This document shows, piece by piece, positions 25,050 to 34,116 of a stretch of 36,636 nt of DNA (position 1 is the stretch's first letter; each line of letters begins with the position of its first letter). Below the pieces are notes generated by a model. The model worked only from the letters and a program-made list of their open reading frames with translations. It searched no databases and had not been told where the DNA came from. The DNA is taken from NCBI GenBank assembly GCA_016868785.1, contig VGFS01000022.1:1-36636 (forward strand), given 5' to 3'. Made by a program: the position numbers and the translations under genes. Origin of the DNA: Bacteroidota bacterium (lineage in GTDB: Bacteria; Bacteroidota; Bacteroidia; NS11-12g; UBA955).

Positions 25050-26434
25050 TAGTTACAACCTCCTGTAGGATTAATTTCAAAGATGGTGGTTTTCTCGGTG
25101 ATAGGGAACTGCAACAAAAATCCTGGGCAGTCCCAACGATGGCCACGTACAAAAATATTCTGACTTTCCACTGCGCCCAAACGTTTGATCTCGGGGGTGC
25201 GGTCACCTTGGAATAACAATTCGATGCGGCGTTGTGCACGGGTTGCATCGATGATTTGCTGCGCTGTGGATCCGCTGGCAACCAACTTGCTGTTGTCAGT
25301 ATAAGCCCGGGTGATGATGGCATTGATGTCGGCCGTTGCTGTGGCTAAGTCACCTCCGCTCTTGGCCAAAGCTTCAGCGCGAATCAAATGCATTTGGGTT
25401 AAATGCAAAACGGGAACGTTGAAGAATGGGGCATTGAACATCTCACTTTTCACAAATTCATTTTGTGCACCGGCATTGACGACCGTTAACAATTTCAAAC
25501 GCTTGTCTATCGCAACGTCAGCGCTCAAATTCGCCCAAAGTTCGCCCGATAATTGACAAGTTGGGTTTCCAGGGGAATAGTTGTCTGAATATCCACCACT
25601 GCGTTTGTCGTTCACCCCTGTGCTGATAATTTTGAAGATGTGCTCGCTTGCTGCATTGGTAGAAAATACATTCACAGTATCGCTCAAAGTGTATTTCTTT
25701 GAATCGATCACAGCGCCTGCGTAACTAGCGGCATCGGTGTATTTCCCCATTTGGAAGTAAACGTGCGCCAACAAGGCTTTCGCACTCATTTTGTCGGCAT
25801 AATCGCCATTTGATTCGGGCAATACCGCTTCGGCATCTTTCAAATCACTCAGAATGGCATCATAAGCCTCCGCAACAGTTAAGCGAGGATTGGGCTTGGT
25901 AGACGCCGCCTTTACGATGGCAATGCCGGGATGGTCGTTCTTCGCAGAATAGCCATAAGGATGGGCAAACATGCGCACCGCGGTAAAGTGACAAAGTCCA
26001 CGAATGAACTTGATTTCTCCGGTCATGCGGTCTTTGTCGGCCTGACTCAAATCAGCCACTTTGTCCAAGTTGTCTTGAACGAAGTTGGCACGGAAAATGG
26101 CGCGATACAAAATGCTGTAATATCCTCCGCAGGTGCTGTTGAAAAACAACACGTTGTGGCTGTGTAATTCACGCAAGTCATTGTTGTTCGGACTTGATAA
26201 ATTGTCTGACTGCATTTCACTCATCATTTGAGAGAAACCGCCGAAGGTGTTGGCCACCTCATTGTAGGAGGCGTTCAGCAGGCGTTGCAAGTCATCGGTG
26301 GTCTTGATGGCGTCATCCACCAACAGTTCGTTGGGTGGTGGCGTTTCAATCATATTGTCGCATGAAACCATCGCCCCGCCAACAATGGCGAAAGATAGAA
26401 ACATCGCGAAGGGTTTAAAAAATGTCGTTTTCAT
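25049..26434 (-). CDS. SusD/RagB-family nutrient-binding outer membrane lipoprotein
   Basis: SusD-family proteins form the lid of the SusC channel and capture substrate at the cell surface. This one has 461 residues, a lipobox with Cys25 (AMVSC), and TPR-like helices. Family hallmarks are DLQRLLNASYNEVANTFGG near the N-terminus, RGLCHFTAVRMFAHPYG (about 145), AYDAILSDLKDAEAVLP (about 190), SAKALLAHVYFQMGKYTDAASYAG (about 213) and RRIELLFQGDRTPEIKRLG near the end. It starts 2 bases after the susC stop. The substrate is unknown. Confidence 0.95.
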   Translation of the reverse strand: MKTTFFKPFAMFLSFAIVGGAMVSCDNMIETPPPNELLVDDAIKTTDDLQRLLNASYNEVANTFGGFSQMMSEMQSDNLSSPNNNDLRELHSHNVLFFNSTCGGYYSILYRAIFRANFVQDNLDKVADLSQADKDRMTGEIKFIRGLCHFTAVRMFAHPYGYSAKNDHPGIAIVKAASTKPNPRLTVAEAYDAILSDLKDAEAVLPESNGDYADKMSAKALLAHVYFQMGKYTDAASYAGAVIDSKKYTLSDTVNVFSTNAASEHIFKIISTGVNDKRSGGYSDNYSPGNPTCQLSGELWANLSADVAIDKRLKLLTVVNAGAQNEFVKSEMFNAPFFNVPVLHLTQMHLIRAEALAKSGGDLATATADINAIITRAYTDNSKLVASGSTAQQIIDATRAQRRIELLFQGDRTPEIKRLGAVESQNIFVRGHRWDCPGFLLQFPITEKTTIFEINPTGGCN

Positions 26435-26436
26435 GA

Positions 26437-29400
26437 TTAGAAGCTGAAATTAAGGGCCACACTCACACTCTTTTCTTGGGGTGTGGTGAGGTAGGTGATA
26501 CTGCCAGACATGTTACGGTCGGTTGGGTTTTCGAAATCACGTGCGATTTCAGGATCGATACCGGTGTAGCGGGTCCATGTCAACAAGTTGGTACCTACCA
26601 ACATGACGCGAGCGGCATCAAACTTGGATTTTTTCAACCAAGCAGCAGGCAATTTATAGCTGATGTTCACACTGCGCAAACGGATATATGAACCATCTTG
26701 CAACCACAAGTCGGTGTTGACCCAAGGTGTGGTAGAGCCGTGATTGAACGTGCTCAACGTCATTTTGGGATACAATGCATCGTCGCCAGGATTTTGCCAA
26801 CGATCTAAAACACGACGGTCCATGTTCCAATCGGTCATCAAACTCAACTGACGTTTCACAGAGCTTTCGAAAATGCTTCCACCCCAGTTGAAGTAAATGT
26901 TGGCATTCAATTCCCAATTCTTGTAAGAGATGGTGTTTGCCAGGTTACCAAACGCCTTGGGCAATACGTTTCCAACAGCGACACGATTGGCAGGATCCCA
27001 TTTCTTGGTTTCGTTGCCATTGAGGTCGAAATACACGGGTGCGCCGGTGGCGGGATCCACATGAGAGAAACGCACCAAGAAGTTGGTACCTACGGGTTGA
27101 TTCAATACTACGCGGGTATCGTTGGTTCCACCGCTGATTGCGTCTGGCGTGTAAACGCCGATGCTGGTAATTTCGTTTACGTTCTTTGCGATGCTGAAAT
27201 TGGTTGTCCAGTTGGTGAGCTTGGTGCGAACGTTCACCGTTTTCAAGCTAAATTCTACCCCGCGGTTGGTGATGCCTCCCACGTTGTCGTAGAAGTTACC
27301 AAATCCTGTAGATACTGGAATAGAAACGTTCATGATAACATCGCTGGTAACTTTATTGTAATAGGTTACCTCGGTGCTGATTCTGCCTTTGGCAAAAGCC
27401 ATTTCCAAGCCCGCATCAAAGTTTACGGTACTTTCCCAACGCAAGTTGGGGTTTTCCAATCGCGAAGGCGCCAATTGGGGTTGACCATTGTATTTTGGCA
27501 AGTTGCTGCTTGGAGTAATCGTACCCCAACGCGCATAGTTATCAAAATTGGCGTTTCCAGATTTGCCCATACCCACACGAACTTTCATGAAGTTGATCCA
27601 TTTGTATTTTTTCATGAATTGCTCTTCACTTACGATGTAACCCACCGCAGCTGCAGGGAAGAATCCGTAACGGTTGTTGCGACCGAAACGCGAACTTCCG
27701 TCCCAACGACTGGTGATTTGGAAGTTCAATTTGTTTTTGTAACTGTAGTTGAATCGACCGAAATAACTAATGAAGGCCCATTCGTAAGGTGTGCGACTGA
27801 AGGCTTGCAGAGCAGTATCTGGGATAGATACTTGGTCGATCGGACCTGTAGCATCAAAATTCTCTACGTATTTGCTTTTGGTGATGCTATGCTGTGATTC
27901 TGTACCTGCCATGGCGCTTACAGTGTGGTTATTACTCAATTCTTTGTTCCATTGAGCGGTCAAGAATTGGTTGCGGTTCATGGTCCAGCTGGGGAACCAT
28001 TTCGCATTACCATTCTGTTGATAGTTGCTGTTGTACATGCGAATCAACGCAGCGGGTTCGTACAAGTACTCGTTGTAGTCCATGTAATCGATGCTGGTGC
28101 TGTAATTTACAGTCAAGTTCTTGTTGATTTCATAGCTCACATTGGCGTTGTTGATAGAGCGCATTTCAATGGTACGCCAGTTCTTAAGATCGCGAATGGT
28201 TTGCAATCCAACAGGGGTGATATAGGATTTGCTGGCACTGTCGTACAATGGGGTGATTGGGTAAATGGGGAGCATGGTACTCATGGCAGAACCCAAACCA
28301 CCGGCCCAAGAGGCATCAACACGAGAGTTGGTACCACGACTCAACGACTGCGACAATTGAATGTTCAGGCCTTTGATTGGACGGTAATCCAAGTTGATAC
28401 GCTCAGAAACACGGTTGTATTTGTTGCCAATGATGAAGCTACCGTTGTCATCCATCGACAAGATGCCTTTCACCGCAAAATTCTTACCCATGTAATTGGT
28501 AGATAAGTTGTAGTTCTGTTTGAAACCATGGCCAATCACTTGGTCGATCCAATTGGTGTGATTTTTTGGGTCATTGGCTTGAGCCCAACTCATGCGAACG
28601 CCATTCAAAGACAATTCAGGCGTACCTGTTCTGCCATCGTTATACCAGGCCTCTTCGTAGAGTTGTAACCACTCAGGGGCTGAAAGCATGTCGGGCTTGC
28701 GAGTAGGACTCGAACTGCCCCAACGAGCGCTTACATCAAATTTCAAACCTTGTTTGCGCGCACGCTTGGTGGTAATCAAAATTACACCATTGGCGCCCCG
28801 TGAACCGTAAATACTGGTAGCTGCGGCATCTTTTAAGATTTCAATGTTTTCAATATCGTCTGGGTTGATGCTGGCCAAGGGGTTGTTGTTGAATCCGCCG
28901 CCCCAGTTAGAACCGTTGGTTCGGTTCATGAAATAATCTTGAGACACTGGAATACCATCGACTACGTACAAAGGATCGCCTGCAGCAGAAATGGATGAGG
29001 CTCCTCGAACACGTATCAACGAGGCAGATCCAGCCATACCACTACCTACAATCACCTGAACACCCGCGGCTTTACCCTGAAGGGCAGCTTCAAAGGATGG
29101 TGCCGGCATGTCGGTGATTTCCTTGCCTGAAACGGTAGCGATTGAGCCCACTACATTGCGGCGGCTCTGACGACCGTAACCCACAATCACCACATCGCCC
29201 ATGTTGGAAACCGAAGATTTCATTGCAGCGTTGAAGTTGGTGGTTTCATTCAATTTAATTTCCACTTTAACCAACACATCCTCCATTTGGTCTTTGGAGA
29301 AAATGATGTTGTAAGTGCCGGGAGCAATACCGCTGATGCTGTATGAACCGTTGGCCGAAGATTTGGCCGTGAATTCGGTTTTGTACACTTCAATGGTAAC

Positions 29401-29538
29401 CCCCTCGATGGGCTTTTTGGTTGACTCATCGGTCACCAAACCTGCCAAGGATCCTGTTTGCGCAAATGCCGAAACCGCACCAAAGAGAGCAATGGCAGCA
29501 GTTGTTAGGGCCTTACGCGTGGGTATCAATGTAAACAT
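26437..29538 (-). CDS. SusC/RagA-family TonB-linked outer membrane transporter
   Basis: This 1033-residue TonB-dependent channel imports oligosaccharides or peptides delivered by SusD. The order is: signal peptide (to AFAQ, about residue 27), carboxypeptidase-regulatory-like domain (about 28-110; GLVTDESTKKPIEGVTIEVY), plug (about 115-235; VVIVGYGRQSRRNVVGS and SIYGSRGANGVILITTK), then a beta-barrel ending in an aromatic residue (SVALNFSF). There is no STN domain, so signalling to an anti-sigma factor is unlikely. It is the first gene of the operon and has two tandem repeats in its upstream region. No glycosidase, protease or regulator gene is nearby to reveal the substrate. Confidence 0.95.
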   Translation of the reverse strand: MFTLIPTRKALTTAAIALFGAVSAFAQTGSLAGLVTDESTKKPIEGVTIEVYKTEFTAKSSANGSYSISGIAPGTYNIIFSKDQMEDVLVKVEIKLNETTNFNAAMKSSVSNMGDVVIVGYGRQSRRNVVGSIATVSGKEITDMPAPSFEAALQGKAAGVQVIVGSGMAGSASLIRVRGASSISAAGDPLYVVDGIPVSQDYFMNRTNGSNWGGGFNNNPLASINPDDIENIEILKDAAATSIYGSRGANGVILITTKRARKQGLKFDVSARWGSSSPTRKPDMLSAPEWLQLYEEAWYNDGRTGTPELSLNGVRMSWAQANDPKNHTNWIDQVIGHGFKQNYNLSTNYMGKNFAVKGILSMDDNGSFIIGNKYNRVSERINLDYRPIKGLNIQLSQSLSRGTNSRVDASWAGGLGSAMSTMLPIYPITPLYDSASKSYITPVGLQTIRDLKNWRTIEMRSINNANVSYEINKNLTVNYSTSIDYMDYNEYLYEPAALIRMYNSNYQQNGNAKWFPSWTMNRNQFLTAQWNKELSNNHTVSAMAGTESQHSITKSKYVENFDATGPIDQVSIPDTALQAFSRTPYEWAFISYFGRFNYSYKNKLNFQITSRWDGSSRFGRNNRYGFFPAAAVGYIVSEEQFMKKYKWINFMKVRVGMGKSGNANFDNYARWGTITPSSNLPKYNGQPQLAPSRLENPNLRWESTVNFDAGLEMAFAKGRISTEVTYYNKVTSDVIMNVSIPVSTGFGNFYDNVGGITNRGVEFSLKTVNVRTKLTNWTTNFSIAKNVNEITSIGVYTPDAISGGTNDTRVVLNQPVGTNFLVRFSHVDPATGAPVYFDLNGNETKKWDPANRVAVGNVLPKAFGNLANTISYKNWELNANIYFNWGGSIFESSVKRQLSLMTDWNMDRRVLDRWQNPGDDALYPKMTLSTFNHGSTTPWVNTDLWLQDGSYIRLRSVNISYKLPAAWLKKSKFDAARVMLVGTNLLTWTRYTGIDPEIARDFENPTDRNMSGSITYLTTPQEKSVSVALNFSF

Positions 29539-29555
29539 AGGCTTAATTTAGGGTA

Positions 29556-29586
29556 GCAATATAAAGAAAATTTAAATAAGTGTCAA
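29556..29586 (-). promoter_or_regulatory. Putative susC operon promoter
   Basis: On the minus strand a TTG (complement of 29584-29586) is followed after 20 bases by TATATTGC (complement of 29556-29563), an imperfect -7 element. The susC ATG starts 17 bases further. The -33 TTG lies inside the proximal copy of a 10-bp direct repeat. Confidence 0.45.
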
Positions 29587-29611
29587 TTATACAATTACAA
29601 AAAGTGTCAAT
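29578..29611. repeat. Tandem 10-bp direct repeats upstream of susC
   Basis: AAGTGTCAAT occurs at 29578-29587 and again at 29602-29611 (ATTGACACTT on the susC strand), 24 bases apart from start to start. The proximal copy contains the putative -33 element, so the pair could be an operator or activator site. Confidence 0.55.
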
Positions 29612-29649
29612 ATGACGATTCGGCGTTTCTCATACCGAAGAAAAGGGCA

Positions 29650-30897
29650 TTACGGGCGGGTTTGGGTATCTGATTTAGGATAAAAGTGCAGAACCGTTCG
29701 AAAACCCACATGGTTGTTTCGGTGGTTGCTTTGCATGAAGAAAATAGCCATCGGATCGAGGTAGTAAAAATCCTTAGCCCAAGCGCCTCCTTTGATCGCG
29801 TAATGGTGTTTTAGCGATTCCGCATCAACCAAATATCCCGTAAAATCGAACACATTGACCTGCTGGTAAGCGTTTTCGATCAACTGTCCGTTGGTATTTA
29901 AAATCGTTGTTTTGTTGTTGTACAAATGTCCGTAAGCGGGTGTGGAGGTCCATTCAGCAACATTGCCAACCAAGTGTGACAGGTTGGGGTAGGGTTTGGC
30001 GGGGTTTTGCTCCACAGGCAAAGGTTTAAGGAGCGACTCTGACATTTCGTTTTGGATATTCAAACCTCGACTCGTGCGCATCCCTGCATAGGCAACAAAA
30101 ACGCCCTGTGTTTCTTGGTGTTGTAAAAAGGCGAAAAGACCTCCACCCATTTTCTGGTTATTTCTAAAGTAATTTCCTGCAATTTTTTTATTGACCACCC
30201 CGTCCCTAGTGGGTTGTTGAATGGTCATGTCATACAAACACATCCATTCGGCAACTGTGGGCAATTCGGCAACCAATGTGAGATTGGATTTGTTCAAAGC
30301 TGCCTGCAGCGATGCATATTCGGGGGCTGTGTTGAGTACGTGGGTTAGCCATTGACAATAAGCTGAGGCTTGGATTTGACTTACGCCCACAACGGGGTAG
30401 TTGTTGTAGGTGTTTGCCTGGAAATACAGCCAGGTGTAAGGGTTGATCACCGCGGCCCGCTCTGCAGTAGCGCCAAATGGCGACCATACACTAGTGTCAG
30501 GTTTTAATTGCGCCACCGTGAATCCCAAATTGCTTTTTATCCAATCGCTATCCTTCAAAAAGGCTTTGTATTCTGCGTTGGTGATTTCTGTGCGATGGGC
30601 CAAAAACGGTCCGCAAGAAATCATCTCGTCGATGGATAATATAGTGTCGAAGCCCGTTTGGCTTTGTGATGGAAACTGATTAAAACGCAATCCCTCTGGC
30701 TGAAAACATGGATAATAACTGGCCAGGTTGTTTTGACTTTTGTTAACCAGAGATGCTGGCGGCACAACCGATTGTTTGGCCCCCTCTGCCGCGGTGAAAT
30801 AGTATTTCATCAAGTACTCCGGGTGGGGTGTTTTTTGCGCGCGCAACCCCAGGGTAGAAAAAATACCCATCAAACAGAAAAGAATGCACTTGCGCAT
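29650..30897 (-). CDS. SUMF1/FGE-fold protein, GldJ/GldK-like, lacking catalytic cysteines
   Basis: This 415-residue exported protein has a signal peptide (to LGLRAQ, about residue 21) and a formylglycine-generating-enzyme-like (SUMF1) domain over about residues 75-405. Typical segments are HRTEITNAEYKAFL, YPVVGVSQIQASAYCQWL, AELPTVAEWMCL, VGNVAEWTS and the C-terminal GGAWAKDFYYLDP ... HVGFRTV. In true sulfatase-activating FGE that last stretch carries two catalytic cysteines; none is present here, as in the gliding and T9SS proteins GldJ and GldK. It is therefore more likely a structural or secretion-related protein than an enzyme. It lacks a lipobox, unlike GldJ/GldK, so I do not assign either name. 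Confidence 0.82.
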   Translation of the reverse strand: MRKCILFCLMGIFSTLGLRAQKTPHPEYLMKYYFTAAEGAKQSVVPPASLVNKSQNNLASYYPCFQPEGLRFNQFPSQSQTGFDTILSIDEMISCGPFLAHRTEITNAEYKAFLKDSDWIKSNLGFTVAQLKPDTSVWSPFGATAERAAVINPYTWLYFQANTYNNYPVVGVSQIQASAYCQWLTHVLNTAPEYASLQAALNKSNLTLVAELPTVAEWMCLYDMTIQQPTRDGVVNKKIAGNYFRNNQKMGGGLFAFLQHQETQGVFVAYAGMRTSRGLNIQNEMSESLLKPLPVEQNPAKPYPNLSHLVGNVAEWTSTPAYGHLYNNKTTILNTNGQLIENAYQQVNVFDFTGYLVDAESLKHHYAIKGGAWAKDFYYLDPMAIFFMQSNHRNNHVGFRTVLHFYPKSDTQTRP

Positions 30898-30901
30898 CCT
30901 T

Positions 30902-30932
30902 CAAAAATACGGGTTTAGTTCAAGGTCGACAA
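30902..30932 (-). promoter_or_regulatory. Consensus promoter of the SUMF1-fold gene
   Basis: On the minus strand TTG (complement of 30930-30932), a spacer of exactly 20, and TATTTTTG (complement of 30902-30909) give a full consensus promoter. The ATG follows after only 4 bases (AAGG). The -33 element lies inside the 3' end of the peroxiredoxin gene. Confidence 0.75.
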
Positions 30933-31385
30933 CACAGCCTTGATTTCGTCCAAATTGGGCATCTCACCCGCATTGTCTAGAATCTCTGCATGGCGCACAA
31001 TTCCTTCGCCATCAACCACGAAAGCAGAACGTTTAGAAACCCCTTTCATGCCAAAAGCAAAAGTTTCATAAATGCTGTCGTAAGCAGTGCTCACCTCTTT
31101 GTTGAAATCGCTCAACATGTGAAAGTTGTAACCTTGTTGGGTCTTCCAATTGTCTAATGTGAAAACAGAATCAACAGAAATGGCCAAAACCTCAGCATTC
31201 AATGCTTCGTAGTCTTTTAAATTGTCGCGCATGGAGCACAATTCTACGGTGCAAACGCTGGTAAACGCTTGGGGGTAGAACAAGATGACAACATTTTTGC
31301 CGGCAAACTGCGACAGACTGATTTCTTGTTTTTCGCTGTTAAACAATGTGAATTGAGGGGCGGGAGATCCAACTTGTATGCTCAT
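30915..31385 (-). CDS. Thiol peroxidase, PrxQ/Bcp-type peroxiredoxin
   Basis: This 156-residue AhpC/TSA-family protein reduces peroxides. The peroxidatic cysteine is C45 in FYPQAFTSVC, and a second cysteine at C50 gives the C-x4-C spacing of Bcp/PrxQ enzymes, in which C50 resolves the disulfide. The catalytic Thr (T42) and the Arg in SKRSAFVVD are present. The frame extends 7 codons upstream, but MSIQVGSPAPQF at 31385 is the natural start. It has no signal peptide and is probably cytoplasmic. An AhpE-like one-Cys enzyme is the main alternative. Confidence 0.9.
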   Translation of the reverse strand: MSIQVGSPAPQFTLFNSEKQEISLSQFAGKNVVILFYPQAFTSVCTVELCSMRDNLKDYEALNAEVLAISVDSVFTLDNWKTQQGYNFHMLSDFNKEVSTAYDSIYETFAFGMKGVSKRSAFVVDGEGIVRHAEILDNAGEMPNLDEIKAVLSTLN

Positions 31386-31403
31386 AATGGTTTTATCAAT
31401 TAA

Positions 31404-31411
31404 CAAAGGTA
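31404..31411 (-). promoter_or_regulatory. Putative -7 element for the peroxiredoxin gene
   Basis: On the minus strand this reads TACCTTTG, a perfect TAnnTTTG, 18 bases before the ATG at 31385. I see no TTG at the expected -33 distance. Confidence 0.4.
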
Positions 31412-31472
31412 GGCCAAAATGGTTGGGTCGTTTCCATAAGAAAGGGCTTTGATTTTCTCTCTACTGACCCAA

Positions 31473-34073
31473 TTAGAACAATGCGGGGTTGCTATATACC
31501 CGTTTGTTGAGCTTGAGGTCTTGGAGCAATGCACTTTTGGGGCGGAGCGTGAATAACCACTGCTTACCATAGCCGCTAGGAACCCACATAAACTCCAATT
31601 GCCAGCAGTGGAGATTGCGCACCAGGGAGAATTCGCTGGCGTTGAGTGACCGTTTTTTGAAGTCGTAACCCGAATTGTAAGAGATCTTCCATTCCGGTGT
31701 GATGCTGATATCGCCCCGCACAGTGAGTGCATTTCTGCTGAGTCGTTGCAAGGGGTTTGCGATTTCTGCGTTGTAACCCACGGCGTAGGTGACGTTGAGC
31801 GACCATGGAATGGAGAAATCGAAATAATTCCACGGCTGAGTTTGGATTTGCTTGAGTTCCATTTCGTCGGTGGCCAAGGGATTGGTGATGCGTGTTGGCA
31901 TCGATTCTTTTGATTTTTTGCCGCCAAACATCTCCGGTTTGATGCGTGAGTTGATGTTGAAATCGATGTTTCGGAATCGCAGCGGACTTCGGTTGTTTTG
32001 GAAATAGAAACTAGAGACTCTTCTACCGTTTTTATAATCGTAAGGACTGTATCCGGCGTTCAAGCCAATCCGAATTTCTCTCGCCAATACCGTATTGAAG
32101 CCCATGTTGATGTCTGACCATTGAAAACTATCTACCGAAAGATCGTAACTGCCATTCATCGAAAGCTGGTCGATGAGGTTGAACTTTTCCGTTTTTTCTT
32201 TGCCAAGACTGTCTACGCTAACCACTTTTTTGCCTTGAAGGTTGTTGCCGAGCGAAAAGCCAACCGACCCTGATTTGCGTTGTCCAAATTCAGAACCGCC
32301 GCTTTTTTCGAATAGGCTATAGGTAATGGTTTTGTTTTGCGAATCGATATAACTTCTGTTCCAGCCTTTGCGCAACCCGTCTATTTCTGGACGATATCCC
32401 ATAGCGATACTGGGGGTGATGGTGTGTCTAATGGCCCTCAATTTGCCCACTTTGATTCCCGTGAATGTTCCGTAGATATTGGTGGTTAAACCGGCTGATA
32501 TATTATAGGAATTTAATCTAAAAAAACCCGTTGTATCTTTTATTGTAACAGATTTGCTACTTGCATCGTAATTTTTAATTTGTCCACGGAATAACCACTT
32601 TTCTTGATAACCCGCAGATGGGGTCAGGTTTAAGGCCCCCTTGAACAGCTTAATGTTTGTGCTGATGGGTATGGAATGACGAACACCCGATTGGATGGTC
32701 GATAACACATCTTTGTACTTGTCGCTAAATATTAATGTATCTTTTGTGCTTAGAGTATTGGCAAAATTCATGTTGTACGAAAATCTAATTTGTTCGTACC
32801 AAGCGGTATTATTTCCATTCTTTTTGGCAAAAGGTGTCAAGCTGGAAATACCCACATTGACGTTCGGTAACTCCAATCGAAAATCATGGGTTTGAACGTT
32901 CTGGGTGTGTCGGGCAGAGGCCGATAAGTTCACTTTGTTGCTGAAGAAGGTGCGACCATAATTCACGCTCGATTGAAATTCGTTCCTCGACAGGGTTTGG
33001 ATGTTCCTGGAGTTGCGTTTGTTGAAGTCGCCAGAAACGATGTTGATGTTTCCGTTGAGGGTAGTGCCGGGTAAGAATTTGTTGTCGAAGCCGAAACGCG
33101 ACACGATGCTAAAATCGTTGGTTTTGGCAAATTCTGGATTGGCTCTATCAAGTCCGTTGCCGAAGCGACTCATGTTCAGGCTCAATTCGCTGTTGAATTT
33201 GTATCGCTTGATGTAGCGAGTGGTTAATCCCACCCTGAAATCGCCATTGAAGTAGAGGTCGGTTCCCAGTTGTGCATCGGCATTTTTACCCAGGCCTTGG
33301 TAATAGCCCAAATTGGACAGGTAAAAACTGTTGTTGGCCCCGTTGAAGCCGGGGTTGGGTACGATCAGTCCATTTCTCCGGCCTTTTTGCAGCGGGGCGA
33401 TGCCGAAGGGCAGTGCCAGTGGGGTGGGGATATCGGCAAAAACCAAATTGGCGGCTCCAAATAGCACTTTTTGGTTGGGGATGACTTTGATTTTGCTGGT
33501 ATTTAAGTAGAAATGGGGATGGGGGTCGGCACAGGTGCTTAGTTTTCCGCTTTGGCCCATAAAACTCCCATCGGGTTGTTTTACCACTTGTTTGAGTTGG
33601 ATGTGTGCTTCGTCTTCCGACAGGGAAAGGCCATACACTTTGCCCTTTTTTGTGCCTGAGTTATACATCAGACTGTCCGATTCATACTGGTCTGCACCAT
33701 CTTTAAATAGAGGGAGGTCGCTGTACTTGCCCGAAGAATCAGGTCCGCCTTTGGCAAACAGCAATTTGTTGTTTAGGCCTACTTCGATGTATCGGGCTTT
33801 GAGTTCCATGTTGTCGGTATTCACCGTCGCTTGTTTGAACAAGTTGGCTTTGCCCGATTTCATTTCTAATACGATGGAGTCTTTTGCTTCGTATCGGATG
33901 GGGGATTGAAAGGGTTTGTTGCTGCTGGCGACTGTCTTTGAGCTGTCTGTTTTAGTGGACGATGAGTCGATGCCTTGTGCCAGTGCGGGGCGGGTGGCTG
34001 CGCATAAATGAATAAGGGCCACTGTAAACAGGGCTTGTATGTATGTTTTTTTATGATTTTTATGCGTGAACAA
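31473..34073 (-). CDS. lptD: LPS-assembly protein LptD (Bacteroidota type)
   Basis: LptD is the outer-membrane barrel that inserts lipopolysaccharide in the outer leaflet. The product (about 866 residues from the TTG at 34073) has a signal peptide (YIQALFTVALIHLCAATRPALAQG), an OstA/LptA-like periplasmic domain (about residues 50-190; ELKARYIEVGLNNKLLFAKG, KLSTCADPHPHFYL) and a long barrel ending in the beta-signal-like VYSNPALF. The motif FADIPTPLALPFGIAPL is typical of this family. The start is uncertain: the frame is open to an ATG at 34256, but that would run deep into the divergent amidase gene and put the signal peptide about 75 residues in. TTG 34073 gives a normal signal peptide. Confidence 0.88.
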   Translation of the reverse strand: MFTHKNHKKTYIQALFTVALIHLCAATRPALAQGIDSSSTKTDSSKTVASSNKPFQSPIRYEAKDSIVLEMKSGKANLFKQATVNTDNMELKARYIEVGLNNKLLFAKGGPDSSGKYSDLPLFKDGADQYESDSLMYNSGTKKGKVYGLSLSEDEAHIQLKQVVKQPDGSFMGQSGKLSTCADPHPHFYLNTSKIKVIPNQKVLFGAANLVFADIPTPLALPFGIAPLQKGRRNGLIVPNPGFNGANNSFYLSNLGYYQGLGKNADAQLGTDLYFNGDFRVGLTTRYIKRYKFNSELSLNMSRFGNGLDRANPEFAKTNDFSIVSRFGFDNKFLPGTTLNGNINIVSGDFNKRNSRNIQTLSRNEFQSSVNYGRTFFSNKVNLSASARHTQNVQTHDFRLELPNVNVGISSLTPFAKKNGNNTAWYEQIRFSYNMNFANTLSTKDTLIFSDKYKDVLSTIQSGVRHSIPISTNIKLFKGALNLTPSAGYQEKWLFRGQIKNYDASSKSVTIKDTTGFFRLNSYNISAGLTTNIYGTFTGIKVGKLRAIRHTITPSIAMGYRPEIDGLRKGWNRSYIDSQNKTITYSLFEKSGGSEFGQRKSGSVGFSLGNNLQGKKVVSVDSLGKEKTEKFNLIDQLSMNGSYDLSVDSFQWSDINMGFNTVLAREIRIGLNAGYSPYDYKNGRRVSSFYFQNNRSPLRFRNIDFNINSRIKPEMFGGKKSKESMPTRITNPLATDEMELKQIQTQPWNYFDFSIPWSLNVTYAVGYNAEIANPLQRLSRNALTVRGDISITPEWKISYNSGYDFKKRSLNASEFSLVRNLHCWQLEFMWVPSGYGKQWLFTLRPKSALLQDLKLNKRVYSNPALF

Positions 34074-34116
34074 GATGTTTGGCGAATTTCGGCAAAAAGT
34101 TTGCCATGATTGCCAT

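Noticed and set aside
27061-27897. 278-residue open frame on the plus strand inside susC
   Set aside because: Antisense to a well-supported susC gene. The translation has no recognisable domain, signal peptide or promoter, so it is a shadow.
29618-29638. Short inverted repeat TTCGG ... CCGAA after the SUMF1-fold gene
   Set aside because: Only five base pairs with an 11-base loop and no T-run on the reading strand; not enough for a terminator.
31400-31927. 175-residue minus-strand frame overlapping the end of lptD
   Set aside because: Same strand but a different frame from lptD. The lptD barrel continues through it to a proper C-terminus, and the alternative product is Ser/Thr/Pro-rich without homology.
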